NCBI GenBank assembly: GCA_024398125.1
Contig: JAKSJO010000001.1
Coordinates: forward strand, 146,118 to 210,117
Source: Bacteroidales bacterium
Lineage (GTDB): Bacteria; Bacteroidota; Bacteroidia; Bacteroidales; UBA932
Direction: 5' to 3'
Length of the DNA stretch: 64,000 nucleotides
A program made the position numbers and the translations under genes. Positions 18,759 to 26,869 of this stretch are shown here, in pieces; positions within the stretch are counted from its first letter, which is position 1, and each line of letters opens with the position of its first letter. A model generated the notes under the pieces. That model was not told the origin of the DNA and ran no database searches. It saw only the letters and a program-made list of their open reading frames with translations.

Positions 18759-19097
18759 ATGAAACTCGATTATTCAATGATTGAAGAGCAGTCGCTCCCT
18801 AATTTCAAAGGTGGTGAGAAAAGCATGGAGGCAAAGATGTTCTTTGACGGTAAGTGCCGTATTCTCAAGGCACGCCTCCAGCCGGGAGCATCCATCGGCA
18901 TGCACAAGCATGAGACCAATCTTGAGGTCATCTATGTCCTCAAGGGAAACGGAACGTTCATCTATGATGGAGAGAGCTGCCCGATTGAGGCCGGGAATGC
19001 CCATTACTGCGCTCAGGGTCACACCCACTCATTGATCAACACGGGAACCGAGGACCTGGAGTTCATCGGTGTCGTTCCTGAAGTTCAAGCTCAGTAG
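18759..19097 (+). CDS. Small cupin-domain protein
   Basis: The 112-residue single-domain cupin has the two motifs of the barrel: G-x5-HxH-x4-E as GMHKHETNLEVIYVLKG, and the second motif around YCAQGHTHSLIN. His and Glu residues that would bind a metal are in place. Such proteins range from sugar isomerases to regulators, and no substrate can be named. It lies six bases after addA and probably shares its transcript. Its 3' end overlaps the convergent GNAT-like gene by seven bases. Confidence 0.8.
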   Translation: MKLDYSMIEEQSLPNFKGGEKSMEAKMFFDGKCRILKARLQPGASIGMHKHETNLEVIYVLKGNGTFIYDGESCPIEAGNAHYCAQGHTHSLINTGTEDLEFIGVVPEVQAQ

Positions 19098-19552
19098 GTA
19101 AGTTTCAGCCTGTACTTGAGATTGCCTTCGACAGGACAGTCTTCCTGGACAAATCCAAGTTTTTCATATACGCCTCCGTCAGATCCGGCGGGGGCGTAAC
19201 TCATGATGTCATCAGGGGAAACTTCATCGATGAAGGCCTGGAGAATCTTGCCCATGCCGCCGGCCACGCGTACGTCAGGCAATGACGCTGCGCGCACCCA
19301 TTCGTATGAACGCACGGTTCTGTCGCCCTTCACCCATTTACGCGCGCCTGAGAAGCATCCGACCGCTACCATGGTGCCGACAGGATAATCATCGGAGCCG
19401 CAACGTTTTATGAACAGGCCATAGCGGTAACGGCTGCCGGTGTCTCCAAGCCAGTGGCAACGGTCCAGGAATGGCCCTGCCGTAGCCTTGTCTATGCGTC
19501 TGACCTCGCAGTTCCGGGCATATATCTGCCAGTATGGACCTGTCCTTTTCAC
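19091..19552 (-). CDS. Putative GNAT-fold protein (Mom-like N terminus)
   Basis: The 153-residue protein begins with GTG, which overlaps the preceding stop as GTGA. The centre and C-terminal part (GGMGKILQAFIDE, then GGVYEKLGF) look like the acetyl-CoA loop and last strand of GNAT acyltransferases. The N-terminal FLDRCHWLG and YRYGLF resemble the DNA-modification Mom / short acyltransferase group. Substrate is unknown. It is the last gene of a tightly coupled CYTH / membrane / GNAT operon. The fold is inferred from motifs only. Confidence 0.5.
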   Translation of the reverse strand: MKRTGPYWQIYARNCEVRRIDKATAGPFLDRCHWLGDTGSRYRYGLFIKRCGSDDYPVGTMVAVGCFSGARKWVKGDRTVRSYEWVRAASLPDVRVAGGMGKILQAFIDEVSPDDIMSYAPAGSDGGVYEKLGFVQEDCPVEGNLKYRLKLTY

Positions 19553-20994
19553 GCCTTGATCTCTTCGATGGAATAGATTCCGTTGCGCGACATGATGACC
19601 CTTACGCGTCTGTATTCTATCCTGTCGCCTTCGCGCAGTTGCTGGACGATGTTGATCGGGTAGTATTTGAGTCCTTTTGTCGAACTGTAGTTCCCGTTCT
19701 CGTCCAGGATAGGTATCATCTGCTCGGGGTTGTCCATCTTCTGGGTGAATCTGGACAGGTGTATGCGGAAGATGTCGTTGATTCCTTCGATAGGGTAGGA
19801 ACCTATCTCGTCAAGCATGTCGGGATATATGCTGACATGCTTGCGGTAGAGGATGATGTGCTCGTCGAAGAAATCATCTCCCTTGCGCAGCACTGAATTC
19901 CTGTTGCGCAGCTCCATGACCACGCCGGGCGTGCGGCTGCTGCTGATGAAGTCCAGACCTTCTTTCATCATTCCGACGACCTTGCCTTTGACGAAGATCT
20001 TTGACTTGTTGTCAAAATAGTGCGCGCTGAGCTTGTGGACGAACCAGTAACGGCTGAGCTCCTTGATTCTGTCCTTGATCATATATGAGAAGATCAGGGC
20101 GAAGAACAGGGGAATCGACAGGGAACCGTAGGCGCGTTGGACTGAGAACGAAACAACTGTCGCGAAGATCATCGCAAGGCCGGCCGCAATGGCATAAAGG
20201 GTCTGCTCGAACGCTACGCCGTCCTTTTTCTTGTCCAGACTGACGAACAGTCCGCTCTCGAAGAATTTCTTGAGGACGCTGTGCCTGTGCACGAGATTGT
20301 TGTTCTCGACCTGGTTGCCTTCTTCTGCGACAGGGAATCCTTTAGCTTTCCTGTCGCTGTCGACCTGATTGACAAAGCTTCGACAGAGATCTCTTACTCC
20401 GGACTCCGGATCTGTTCTCTCTATGTGGGATAACAACTTGAGTGAATGGTACTTTGCCAATGCTCCAAGATACTCGTCGCCGAAGTCGTATACTGTCTTG
20501 ATCTCTTGACTGGCAAGCTTTGTGACATCTTCTTCGAGCCCCCAATAGGCAACCATGCAATTCTTCAGGTCTTCGATGAACGCCTTTGATGCGTCCTCGT
20601 ATGAAGCGGCTTTCTTCACCTTCGCATGCCCTTCCCTCATGGAACTCTTTGATATCGAACAGAACATCTTCATGTAGTATTCGAAATCGTCGGTCTCGGT
20701 CTTGCTGATGCCGTTTTCCATGCGTCCTATGGACTCTTTAAGATAGGAAAGTGGCGTGCCGGTCACATCGCGCAGCTCAACCTCCGGCGTAATCAACCTG
20801 AGATTGCTCTTGATGTCACGCCAGAACTGTGTCTTGCCGTAGGTCGCAGAGTTGATGTCCAGCGAGTTTGGCACGAAGATCCATGTGTTGACGACAAAGT
20901 CCTTCTTCTTCTCGCCGGTATTGTAGCCCGACACGAAGCTCTGCTTGAACTCAACGGAAAAGTTGTCGTGAATCTTTGTCTTGACTTCTATCAT
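19549..20994 (-). CDS. Unknown protein with two central membrane helices
   Basis: Not recognised. The 481-residue protein has a soluble N-terminal half (about 1-270), rich in charged residues. Two adjacent hydrophobic segments follow (TLYAIAAGLAMIFATVVSF and SLSIPLFFALIFSYMI), then a soluble C-terminal half of about 150 residues. ATG 20994 overlaps the CYTH stop as ATGA, and the upstream in-frame extension is only CYTH sequence in another frame. Close coupling to a CYTH enzyme and a GNAT-like protein suggests a shared pathway, perhaps polyphosphate or nucleotide signalling at the membrane, but this is guesswork. Confidence 0.7.
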   Translation of the reverse strand: MIEVKTKIHDNFSVEFKQSFVSGYNTGEKKKDFVVNTWIFVPNSLDINSATYGKTQFWRDIKSNLRLITPEVELRDVTGTPLSYLKESIGRMENGISKTETDDFEYYMKMFCSISKSSMREGHAKVKKAASYEDASKAFIEDLKNCMVAYWGLEEDVTKLASQEIKTVYDFGDEYLGALAKYHSLKLLSHIERTDPESGVRDLCRSFVNQVDSDRKAKGFPVAEEGNQVENNNLVHRHSVLKKFFESGLFVSLDKKKDGVAFEQTLYAIAAGLAMIFATVVSFSVQRAYGSLSIPLFFALIFSYMIKDRIKELSRYWFVHKLSAHYFDNKSKIFVKGKVVGMMKEGLDFISSSRTPGVVMELRNRNSVLRKGDDFFDEHIILYRKHVSIYPDMLDEIGSYPIEGINDIFRIHLSRFTQKMDNPEQMIPILDENGNYSSTKGLKYYPINIVQQLREGDRIEYRRVRVIMSRNGIYSIEEIKA

Positions 20995-21464
20995 ATCCCC
21001 CAGTTCTTGAAAGGATTCTTTGTCAGATATGAATTGTAGAAATGCCTGTCTCCGGTCACTTCGTCTCCGAGCCACTCAGGTCTCTCGAAATCCTCGTTCT
21101 CACTGTTCAACTCTATCTCGGCCATGACCAGTCCCTCGTTGTCTCCATGGAATACGTCGACTTCATATGTATGCTTTCCTGCAGGAATGAGGTGCCTTGT
21201 CTTGTCGATGGCACCCGGTTCACAGAGCTTGAACAGGTCATTGGCGTCCTCAAGGCTGATTTCCTTTTCCCATTCGAATCGGCTGAGTCCGTTGTCCGTG
21301 CTCGCCCCTTTGATTGTAAGGTAGCCCTTGTCATCCTTGATACGTACACGAACGCTGCGCCCTGGTAGGGTACAGATATATCCCTGGGATATACGCATGG
21401 ATTTCACTACTTTGTCCATGAACTCGCCATTGACGAGAAATTTTCTTTCAATTTCCTGTGCCAT
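20991..21464 (-). CDS. CYTH-domain protein (triphosphate tunnel metalloenzyme)
   Basis: The 157-residue protein has the hallmark EIERKFLV at residue 4 and a series of alternating charged strands: RVRIKDDKGYLTIKG, FEWEKEIS, YEVDVFHG and VMAEIEL. These make up the eight-stranded tunnel binding triphosphate and metal. Bacterial relatives hydrolyse inorganic triphosphate or thiamine triphosphate; some are class IV adenylate cyclases. It is first in a three-gene operon in which every junction is a four-base overlap. Which triphosphate it uses cannot be told here. Confidence 0.88.
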   Translation of the reverse strand: MAQEIERKFLVNGEFMDKVVKSMRISQGYICTLPGRSVRVRIKDDKGYLTIKGASTDNGLSRFEWEKEISLEDANDLFKLCEPGAIDKTRHLIPAGKHTYEVDVFHGDNEGLVMAEIELNSENEDFERPEWLGDEVTGDRHFYNSYLTKNPFKNWGI

Positions 21465-21542
21465 AAGTCATTCCTAAAGAAAAATACTCCGTGTTCTACG
21501 GACCTGGAGATCGGCCATTTCCCAAAAATAACGGATTTTCCT

Positions 21543-21550
21543 TATATTTG
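21543..21550 (+). promoter_or_regulatory. -7 promoter element before the DUF418 gene
   Basis: TATATTTG lies 29 bases before ATG 21580. It sits in the divergent gap between the CYTH operon and the DUF418 gene. No clear -33 TTTG was seen. Confidence 0.45.
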
Positions 21551-21579
21551 GAAACTGATGCCTGCTAATTCTATTCAAT

Positions 21580-22704
21580 ATGAAATACCAGTCACGTATG
21601 CTGCCCAACACCAGAATCGATGTAGCTGACGCACTTCGAGGATTGGCTGTTGCGGGAATCATTCTCTATCACTCAGTCGAGCACTTCAACATCTTCGGTG
21701 GAAAACCGGTTCACGCTCTTGCCAGCGACAGAACGGTGTTTGACGCTCTTACATGGCTCCTGTCTGGAAAGATGTACGGCATCTTCGCCCTCCTTTTCGG
21801 TCTCAGCTTCTTCATCATGAACGACAACCGTCAGCAGAAGGGCAAACCATTTGCAGGCCGTTTCGCATGGCGTATGCTTCTGCTTTTCGGATTCGGCGTC
21901 ATCAACATGTCTTTCTACGATGGAGACATCCTTACTTTCTATGCCATCTTCGGCTTGTTCCTGATTCCTTGCAGTTTCTTACCGAATGCAGCCGTATGGG
22001 CAATCATAGCATTCCTTGCAATACAGCCTGTCGAGCTTTTCTCGCTGATCAGCGGCCACCATATCAGCACTGCGGCCATGGGCAAGTTCTATGGCGCGAT
22101 GGGTCAGGCACATACCAGCGGTACCATCTTCGACGTTGCTGCGGCAAACCTCAAGTACGGATTCCTGGCCTCTGGACTGTGGTTCGTGGCAAAGGGGCGC
22201 ATAACCCAGACCATCATGCTCTTCCTCCTCGGTATGCAGCTTGGACGTCACAGATTGTTCTACAACGAGGGCAACAACCTCAAAATCTGGAGAGGCATCT
22301 GCGCCGCTTCAGTCGCACTCGTGATTGGCGGCAGCCTTTTCGAGTTCGGCAAGCTTAACGCATGGCTCCATCCTATCTACAACCTCTTCATTCTGTTGAT
22401 GATTGTGTCTGGCGTAGTCCTTCTCTGGTACAGATTCGGAGGATTCCGCAAGGCCATGGGACATCTCGGAGTGTTCGGCCGCATGAGCCTTACGAACTAT
22501 CTCCTCTCATCAATCATCGGCGGCTTCATCTTCAACTACTATGGACTTGATGGATGCCACCAGATAGGAGAAACCTGGTGCGCGCTTGTCGGCGTCGGAA
22601 TCATTCTCGTCCAGTACACATTCTGCCGTCTCTGGGCGCTCAAGCATGACCGCGGTCCGGCCGAGACTCTCTGGCGCAAGCTTACATGGATCAACAACAA
22701 ATAA
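21580..22704 (+). CDS. DUF418-family integral membrane protein
   Basis: The 374-residue protein starts with RIDVADALRGLAVAGIILYHSVEHFN, the typical opening of DUF418/acyltransferase-3-like membrane proteins. About nine to ten hydrophobic segments follow. The C-terminal part contains FGRMSLTNYLLSSIIGG, which matches the DUF418 signature region. Relatives are thought to act as transporters or acyl transferases, but none of this is established. It is followed six bases later by a lipoprotein nitroreductase and likely shares its transcript. Confidence 0.82.
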   Translation: MKYQSRMLPNTRIDVADALRGLAVAGIILYHSVEHFNIFGGKPVHALASDRTVFDALTWLLSGKMYGIFALLFGLSFFIMNDNRQQKGKPFAGRFAWRMLLLFGFGVINMSFYDGDILTFYAIFGLFLIPCSFLPNAAVWAIIAFLAIQPVELFSLISGHHISTAAMGKFYGAMGQAHTSGTIFDVAAANLKYGFLASGLWFVAKGRITQTIMLFLLGMQLGRHRLFYNEGNNLKIWRGICAASVALVIGGSLFEFGKLNAWLHPIYNLFILLMIVSGVVLLWYRFGGFRKAMGHLGVFGRMSLTNYLLSSIIGGFIFNYYGLDGCHQIGETWCALVGVGIILVQYTFCRLWALKHDRGPAETLWRKLTWINNK

Positions 22705-22710
22705 CCGTAT

Positions 22711-23349
22711 ATGAAACGAATCTTTACTCTTTTTGCTGCTGCGCTCGTTGCAGCTGCAGCAGCTTGTTCATGCAGCAATGCCCCTGTGGCTGCTGACGGC
22801 GGCAACGCGGCTGTCGAGAATATGATGAGCCGCAAGAGCGTCCGCAGCTTCACCGACCAGAAACTCACTCCAGAGCAGATCGAGACCCTTCTCCGCTGCG
22901 CCATGGCCGCCCCTTCAGGATCTAATATCCAGCCTTGGAGTTTCGTTGTCCTTCAGGACAAGTCCCGCTATGAGAAGATCTTCGAGGGCAATTTCAACCT
23001 CAGGGTATTCAATCAGGCAGCCGCTGTATTCGTCCTCTGCGCTGATACCACTGTAACCCGCCAGCCTCGTGACGGCCAGGGTGCTCCTGTAACCATGCCT
23101 AACGGTACATGGCGAGACGACATGGGTGCTGTTACCGAGAACCTCCTTCTCGCTGCTGAGTCAATGGGTCTTGGTGCCGTATGGACTGCAGGCTATCCTT
23201 ACAAGGATCGCTATATGACAGTAAAGAAGGAACTTGGACTTCCGGATAACGTTCTTCCATACTGTATGGTACCTGTAGGATATCCGGCAGGCGACGACCA
23301 GCCTAAGGACAAGTGGAAACCTGAAAGGATCCACTACGAAAACTGGTAG
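22711..23349 (+). CDS. Nitroreductase-family protein with lipoprotein signal
   Basis: The 212-residue protein has an FMN-dependent nitroreductase domain: SRKSVRSFTDQKLT with the phosphate-binding Arg/Ser, AMAAPSGSNIQPWSFVV, and the later ENLLLAAESMGLGAVW with the flavin loop. Unusually, it begins with a signal sequence ending in a lipobox (VAAAAACS), so it should be a periplasmic lipoprotein. Most family members are cytosolic and NAD(P)H-dependent. Its electron donor in the periplasm is unclear. Residues for flavin binding appear intact. Confidence 0.85.
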   Translation: MKRIFTLFAAALVAAAAACSCSNAPVAADGGNAAVENMMSRKSVRSFTDQKLTPEQIETLLRCAMAAPSGSNIQPWSFVVLQDKSRYEKIFEGNFNLRVFNQAAAVFVLCADTTVTRQPRDGQGAPVTMPNGTWRDDMGAVTENLLLAAESMGLGAVWTAGYPYKDRYMTVKKELGLPDNVLPYCMVPVGYPAGDDQPKDKWKPERIHYENW

Positions 23350-23352
23350 CAT

Positions 23353-23453
23353 ATTATTGATCTTTTTCAGCATTTTGGGCCTGTCACTTGGTCATGTAGA
23401 GAAAACTACACTCCCGCGTTCCAGACCCAAAACTCTTGAAAAATCTCTAATAA
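23353..23453. terminator. Long imperfect hairpin at a convergent junction (probable bidirectional terminator)
   Basis: Arms of about 30 bases pair imperfectly. The best part is TTTTGGGCCTG (23373-23383) with CAGACCCAAAA (23422-23432), one mismatch. Around it TTATTGATC and GATCTTTATTATT continue the pairing with small bulges. The 38-base loop holds a further TGTAG/CTACA hairpin. It fills the gap between the nitroreductase and the convergent esterase, as other long hairpins do in this window. Confidence 0.6.
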
Positions 23454-23481
23454 TAAAGATCGAAGCTATTTGAAGGAGGCT

Positions 23482-24828
23482 CTACCTCCTCTGTGCGTTC
23501 ATCCAATCGAAGAGGTTGGCATGACCCTGAGGAGCGATGGAGCCTCCTCCGTTGTTGCTTGGAGCCCATGCACCGGCCTTCTGCTCCTGGGATGCGGTGA
23601 CTTCGTCGTTGAAGACGTATACCCATGAGAAATGTCCCATGTACTTCGCGCCAGGAATGTCGCTGCCGGTCACGTCCTCGAACATGCTGTACCAGACATT
23701 CTTTGCGCCCTTCTCCATCAGTCTGTCGTATGTAGCCATTCCGAAATCCTGCGGCTTGACTGTGGTGTCGTTGAATGCCTGTACGAACCAGATGTTCTCG
23801 TTTGCGAGATAGCCGATCTCCGCGTCGCTGATGTTGCTGTCGCTGTATGCTTCGCAGACAGGATAAGCTGCAGCGAAGAACTTTGGATGACGGAGGAGAA
23901 GGTTCATGGTCATGTAGCCTCCGTTTGAGCAGCCGCCGACATAGATTCTTGATGGGTCAACGTCAGGGTTCTTCGCAGTCACATAGTCGAGGATGGCATT
24001 GAAGAGTACGTCGCTGTAGCGGGAAGGAACATCGCCCATCGACATGCCCTTCATTGAATCCATCCACATGGTAGGACTCTGGAGAACGAGCACGTATGCA
24101 CCGTCAGCGCCGCCGTCGGTGGTGAAATGAGACTGGATGCCGTCGCGGATGAGGGAGATCGTCTCGTTGCCCATAAGAACGATTCTAGGGTCTGTTCCGC
24201 CTTCTCCCATGCCGTGGAGCCAGATGATGAGCGGGTTTTTCCTGCCATCGCTGAGAAGCTCCCATGGCTCGTATGCAGCGGTTGCGATTGTCTCGTCCTG
24301 TGGAAGGCCTGTCGAAGGCCCTGTGTATGTCCCGCGGGTCATGATGTCTGACTCGGAGATGAATCCTGGGATCATATTGTCAGATGCACAGTCGATAGCG
24401 CTGAACTTTACGCCACCGACCTTGATGGACTTGCCCTTGGCAAGGCTGATGCTGACAGGGAATGCCTTGACCCAGTTGTTGAATCCGGTCTTGCCGTCAT
24501 AGACCATAGGGGAGCCTCTGCGGCTGAATTCCAGTCCGAAGGCGAGATACTGTCCTGCAGCATTGAACTCTCCGCGCTCGTCGCAGCGATATATGCCGGT
24601 GACCTTGCGCTCTGTACCGTTTGCCTCGACGGTGTATGCTGAAGGGTCCAGCACATCCGGCATCGCCTCTGGCTGTACGATGATAAGGTTTGCAGAAACC
24701 GAAGCCTCGTAGGTGTCGATCCTGATGCGCTTCGGGGTCATCTTGAGCGGCTCGCTGCTGGTGTTCGCCGCAACGGCGATCAGCGTCGCCGACATGATTG
24801 CAATGATGCTTGCGATGATTCTTTTCAT
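23482..24828 (-). CDS. Secreted alpha/beta hydrolase, feruloyl-esterase / PHB-depolymerase-like
   Basis: The 448-residue protein starts with a signal peptide (MKRIIASIIAIMSATLIAVAA). A beta-rich N-terminal region (about 30-190) precedes the alpha/beta hydrolase domain. That domain shows PLIIWLHGMGEGGTD (oxyanion loop), the nucleophile elbow GGCSNGGYM at about residue 301, a candidate Asp in AFNDTTVKP and the His in MGHFSWVYV. The layout is that of prolyl-oligopeptidase-like carbohydrate esterases such as feruloyl esterases. Together with the xylan genes at 59-64 kb this would fit plant-polysaccharide use, but they are not linked. Substrate is inferred. Confidence 0.75.
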   Translation of the reverse strand: MKRIIASIIAIMSATLIAVAANTSSEPLKMTPKRIRIDTYEASVSANLIIVQPEAMPDVLDPSAYTVEANGTERKVTGIYRCDERGEFNAAGQYLAFGLEFSRRGSPMVYDGKTGFNNWVKAFPVSISLAKGKSIKVGGVKFSAIDCASDNMIPGFISESDIMTRGTYTGPSTGLPQDETIATAAYEPWELLSDGRKNPLIIWLHGMGEGGTDPRIVLMGNETISLIRDGIQSHFTTDGGADGAYVLVLQSPTMWMDSMKGMSMGDVPSRYSDVLFNAILDYVTAKNPDVDPSRIYVGGCSNGGYMTMNLLLRHPKFFAAAYPVCEAYSDSNISDAEIGYLANENIWFVQAFNDTTVKPQDFGMATYDRLMEKGAKNVWYSMFEDVTGSDIPGAKYMGHFSWVYVFNDEVTASQEQKAGAWAPSNNGGGSIAPQGHANLFDWMNAQRR

Positions 24829-24871
24829 GGTTATCGGTGTTATTATATCTGTTTTTTTTGCTCTTAATTGC

Positions 24872-25117
24872 TCAGTGCCGAGTGGCTATTTCCATTTTGG
24901 AAACAACCACATCTTTCCTCAATTCACCCTCATCAAAAATATGAGTCAAATGCTTGCTGATAGCAGGTGTGCCTACGCAAAAAAGTTGAGCCATCGCCTT
25001 TTGCGTTGCCCATATGTCTTCGTCTCGGATAACCACCTGTACCGACCCATCGGCATCAGGAAGCTGATAGAGAAGAAACTGTATTTCGTTCATGTCAGGC
25101 ATGTCGTTATTTGCCAT
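24872..25117 (-). pseudogene. RhuM-like (virulence RhuM family) N-terminal fragment
   Basis: Eighty-one residues match the start of RhuM/KilA-N-associated proteins: EIQFLLYQLPDADGSVQVVIRDEDIWATQKAMAQLF-type beginning, then PAISKHLTHIFDEGEL. The full family is about 300-350 residues, and the reading ends at VVVSKMEIATRH*. No continuation was found downstream. RhuM genes are common in mobile elements, so this remnant marks foreign DNA. The start could also be ATG 25099 or 25174. A -7-like TAAATTTG on this strand lies at 25292-25299. Confidence 0.65.
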
Positions 25118-25401
25118 AGCTTCAAAACATATTATTTCACTTGTAAATGTAAGCTTATTCCATGAACCACCCAAATTGTTGCAAGGAAACTGAAACTTTA
25201 TGCATTTGCATGCAAGACTATGCTGCCCTGTTTGCTGTATCGGTCAAAATATCATTCACATCCAAAACATCCTAATAGATGGGATTTGATGCAAATTTAG
25301 ATGCTGAGAGTCAGACCAAATGCACTGAAAAAAGAAGACAAGGTGTGAACGGTTGTAAGAATAACATGGTTTGAGTTTGAAGTATTCATCTTGTTTGTTG
25401 A
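25118..25401. other. Gene-free gap with one candidate promoter
   Basis: No gene is seen in these 284 bases. On the minus strand TAAATTTG (25292-25299) is preceded by TTTG (25317-25320) with 17 bases between, two fewer than the usual spacing. It would drive the RhuM fragment. Confidence 0.35.
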
Positions 25402-26091
25402 CTATTGTTGATCTGTTGTTTTGTTGTGTTTGCGTGTTTTGAGAACGTTGTCAATCAGTCCGTATTCGCGGGCCTCCTGGGCTGTGAGCCAGAAGTCGCG
25501 ATCTCAGTCTGCAAGGACCTTTTCGATGGTGTTCCCGGAATGTTCAGCGATGATGCGGAACAGTTCTTCCCGAGTCTTTTCGATCTCTCTTGCGGCTATC
25601 ATGATGTCTGATGCCTGGCCATGTACTCCGCCAAGTGGCTGATGTATCATCACTCTCGAGTGGGAAAGGACAGTTCGTTTTCCTCTTGCTCCGGCGCAGA
25701 GAAGGACTGAGCCTATGCTGGCTGCCATACCGGTACAGATGGTTGACACTTCCGGTTCAATCAACTGCATGGTGTCGTAGATTCCAAGACCCGAACTGAC
25801 ATGACCACCTGGCGTGTTGATGTAGAGCGAGATGTCTTCTTTGGGGTTCTGGCTCTCAAGGAAGAGAAGTTGTGCCTGAATGATGTTGGCAACATCATCA
25901 TCGATAGGGACGCCGAGGAAAATGATGCGATCCATCATCAGACGGCTGAATACGTCCATTGCTGCAATGTTCTGTCTTCGCTCTTCGATTACGGTAGGGT
26001 TGATGAATGAGTCAACGGCAGACTCATATCTGTGAAGGGTCATGGGGTTGATACCCATGGAATGGTTTGCGAATTTCTGGAACTCTGTCAT
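25402..26091 (-). pseudogene. clpP: ATP-dependent Clp protease proteolytic subunit, interrupted by in-frame TGA
   Basis: ClpP is the serine protease chamber that works with Clp ATPases. Catalytic Ser125 (GMAASIGS) and His150 (VMIHQP) are present. The reading hits TGA at codon 196 (25504-25506). The same frame then continues with DRDFWLTAQEAREYGLIDNVL and ends at TAG (25402-25404) as codon 230, the normal family length. The stop sits three codons before the catalytic Asp (codon 199), so a terminated product would lack the triad and the last handle. It lies one base after the YbjN-like gene, not beside tig or clpX, so it is probably an accessory paralogue. Nonsense mutation, recoding, or sequence error are the options. 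Confidence 0.8.
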
Positions 26092-26092
26092 G

Positions 26093-26803
26093 TTAGTATC
26101 CGATTCTTCTGTTGTTTGACATCTTGGCTGATTCTTTGCCGGTATCTGAGGCCGACTGTTCTGAAGGCCGGTTCACTTCCTGTATGAAGCCTATCTTCCG
26201 CCTTGGCGTTTTGGCTTCTTCGCTCTCTAACGGCATCTGTTCAAGGAGACTGCAGTAAGCGTCTTTCTGGAAGTTGACGCAATGGTTGATAGCACCCATG
26301 TAGTAGCTGAACTGGCTTGAGAAGTCGGAGTAGTTCCTGCAGATTGACTCGGCACAGAACCTGAGACAGCAGGTATTCTCTTCTTTGCCGAGCATTGCTT
26401 TGACTCCGTAAACCTCTCCGGTAACCTTGCGGCAAGCAGCAGACATGACTCTCATGGACAGGCCTTCTTCCGGCAACGAGTAGGTCTTCACGAAACAGAG
26501 GCGTACTCCGTCATAGTGGATCTCGTACATTTCCCCTTGAACCTTGAATGCCACTCCGTCATCACCATTCGGGAAAGGGACGAATCCTTCGGTTCTGATG
26601 AAATGCTTGATCTGGTCAAGTGTGAGTTTCTGTTTGGAGGGGAATACTCGTCTTACGGCCTCACAGATGTACATCAATGGTTTGATGTTCATGCCCTTTT
26701 TCTCGCTTTCGGGCTGGTTCTCCGTGGCAACCGGTACGAGTGCAGTTGAATGTGCTTCTGGTTCCTGATTTGTCGGTGTCTGTGTTTTCTGTTCTTCTGT
26801 CAT
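26093..26803 (-). CDS. Unknown protein with YbjN-like region
   Basis: The 236-residue protein has a low-complexity N terminus rich in Glu, Gln, Pro and Thr (about 1-35). A central domain of about 140 residues follows, with an alternating beta pattern ([33 protein letters not shown] region) that recalls the YbjN / type III chaperone-like fold. The C-terminal 40 residues are polar and probably disordered. No catalytic motif is seen. The one-base spacing to clpP and the 66-base gap after the helicase place it in the same operon. Confidence 0.6.
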   Translation of the reverse strand: MTEEQKTQTPTNQEPEAHSTALVPVATENQPESEKKGMNIKPLMYICEAVRRVFPSKQKLTLDQIKHFIRTEGFVPFPNGDDGVAFKVQGEMYEIHYDGVRLCFVKTYSLPEEGLSMRVMSAACRKVTGEVYGVKAMLGKEENTCCLRFCAESICRNYSDFSSQFSYYMGAINHCVNFQKDAYCSLLEQMPLESEEAKTPRRKIGFIQEVNRPSEQSASDTGKESAKMSNNRRIGY

Positions 26804-26869
26804 GGGCAGTTTTGTGTTTGTTCTTGTCTTGTTTGTTGTCGGTTTGAGGAGAGGAGGGGGCTGAAAAAC

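Noticed and set aside
25507-26091. A complete 195-residue ClpP
   Set aside because: The frame past the TGA encodes the rest of ClpP including the catalytic Asp, so the short form is a truncation, not the family's natural end.
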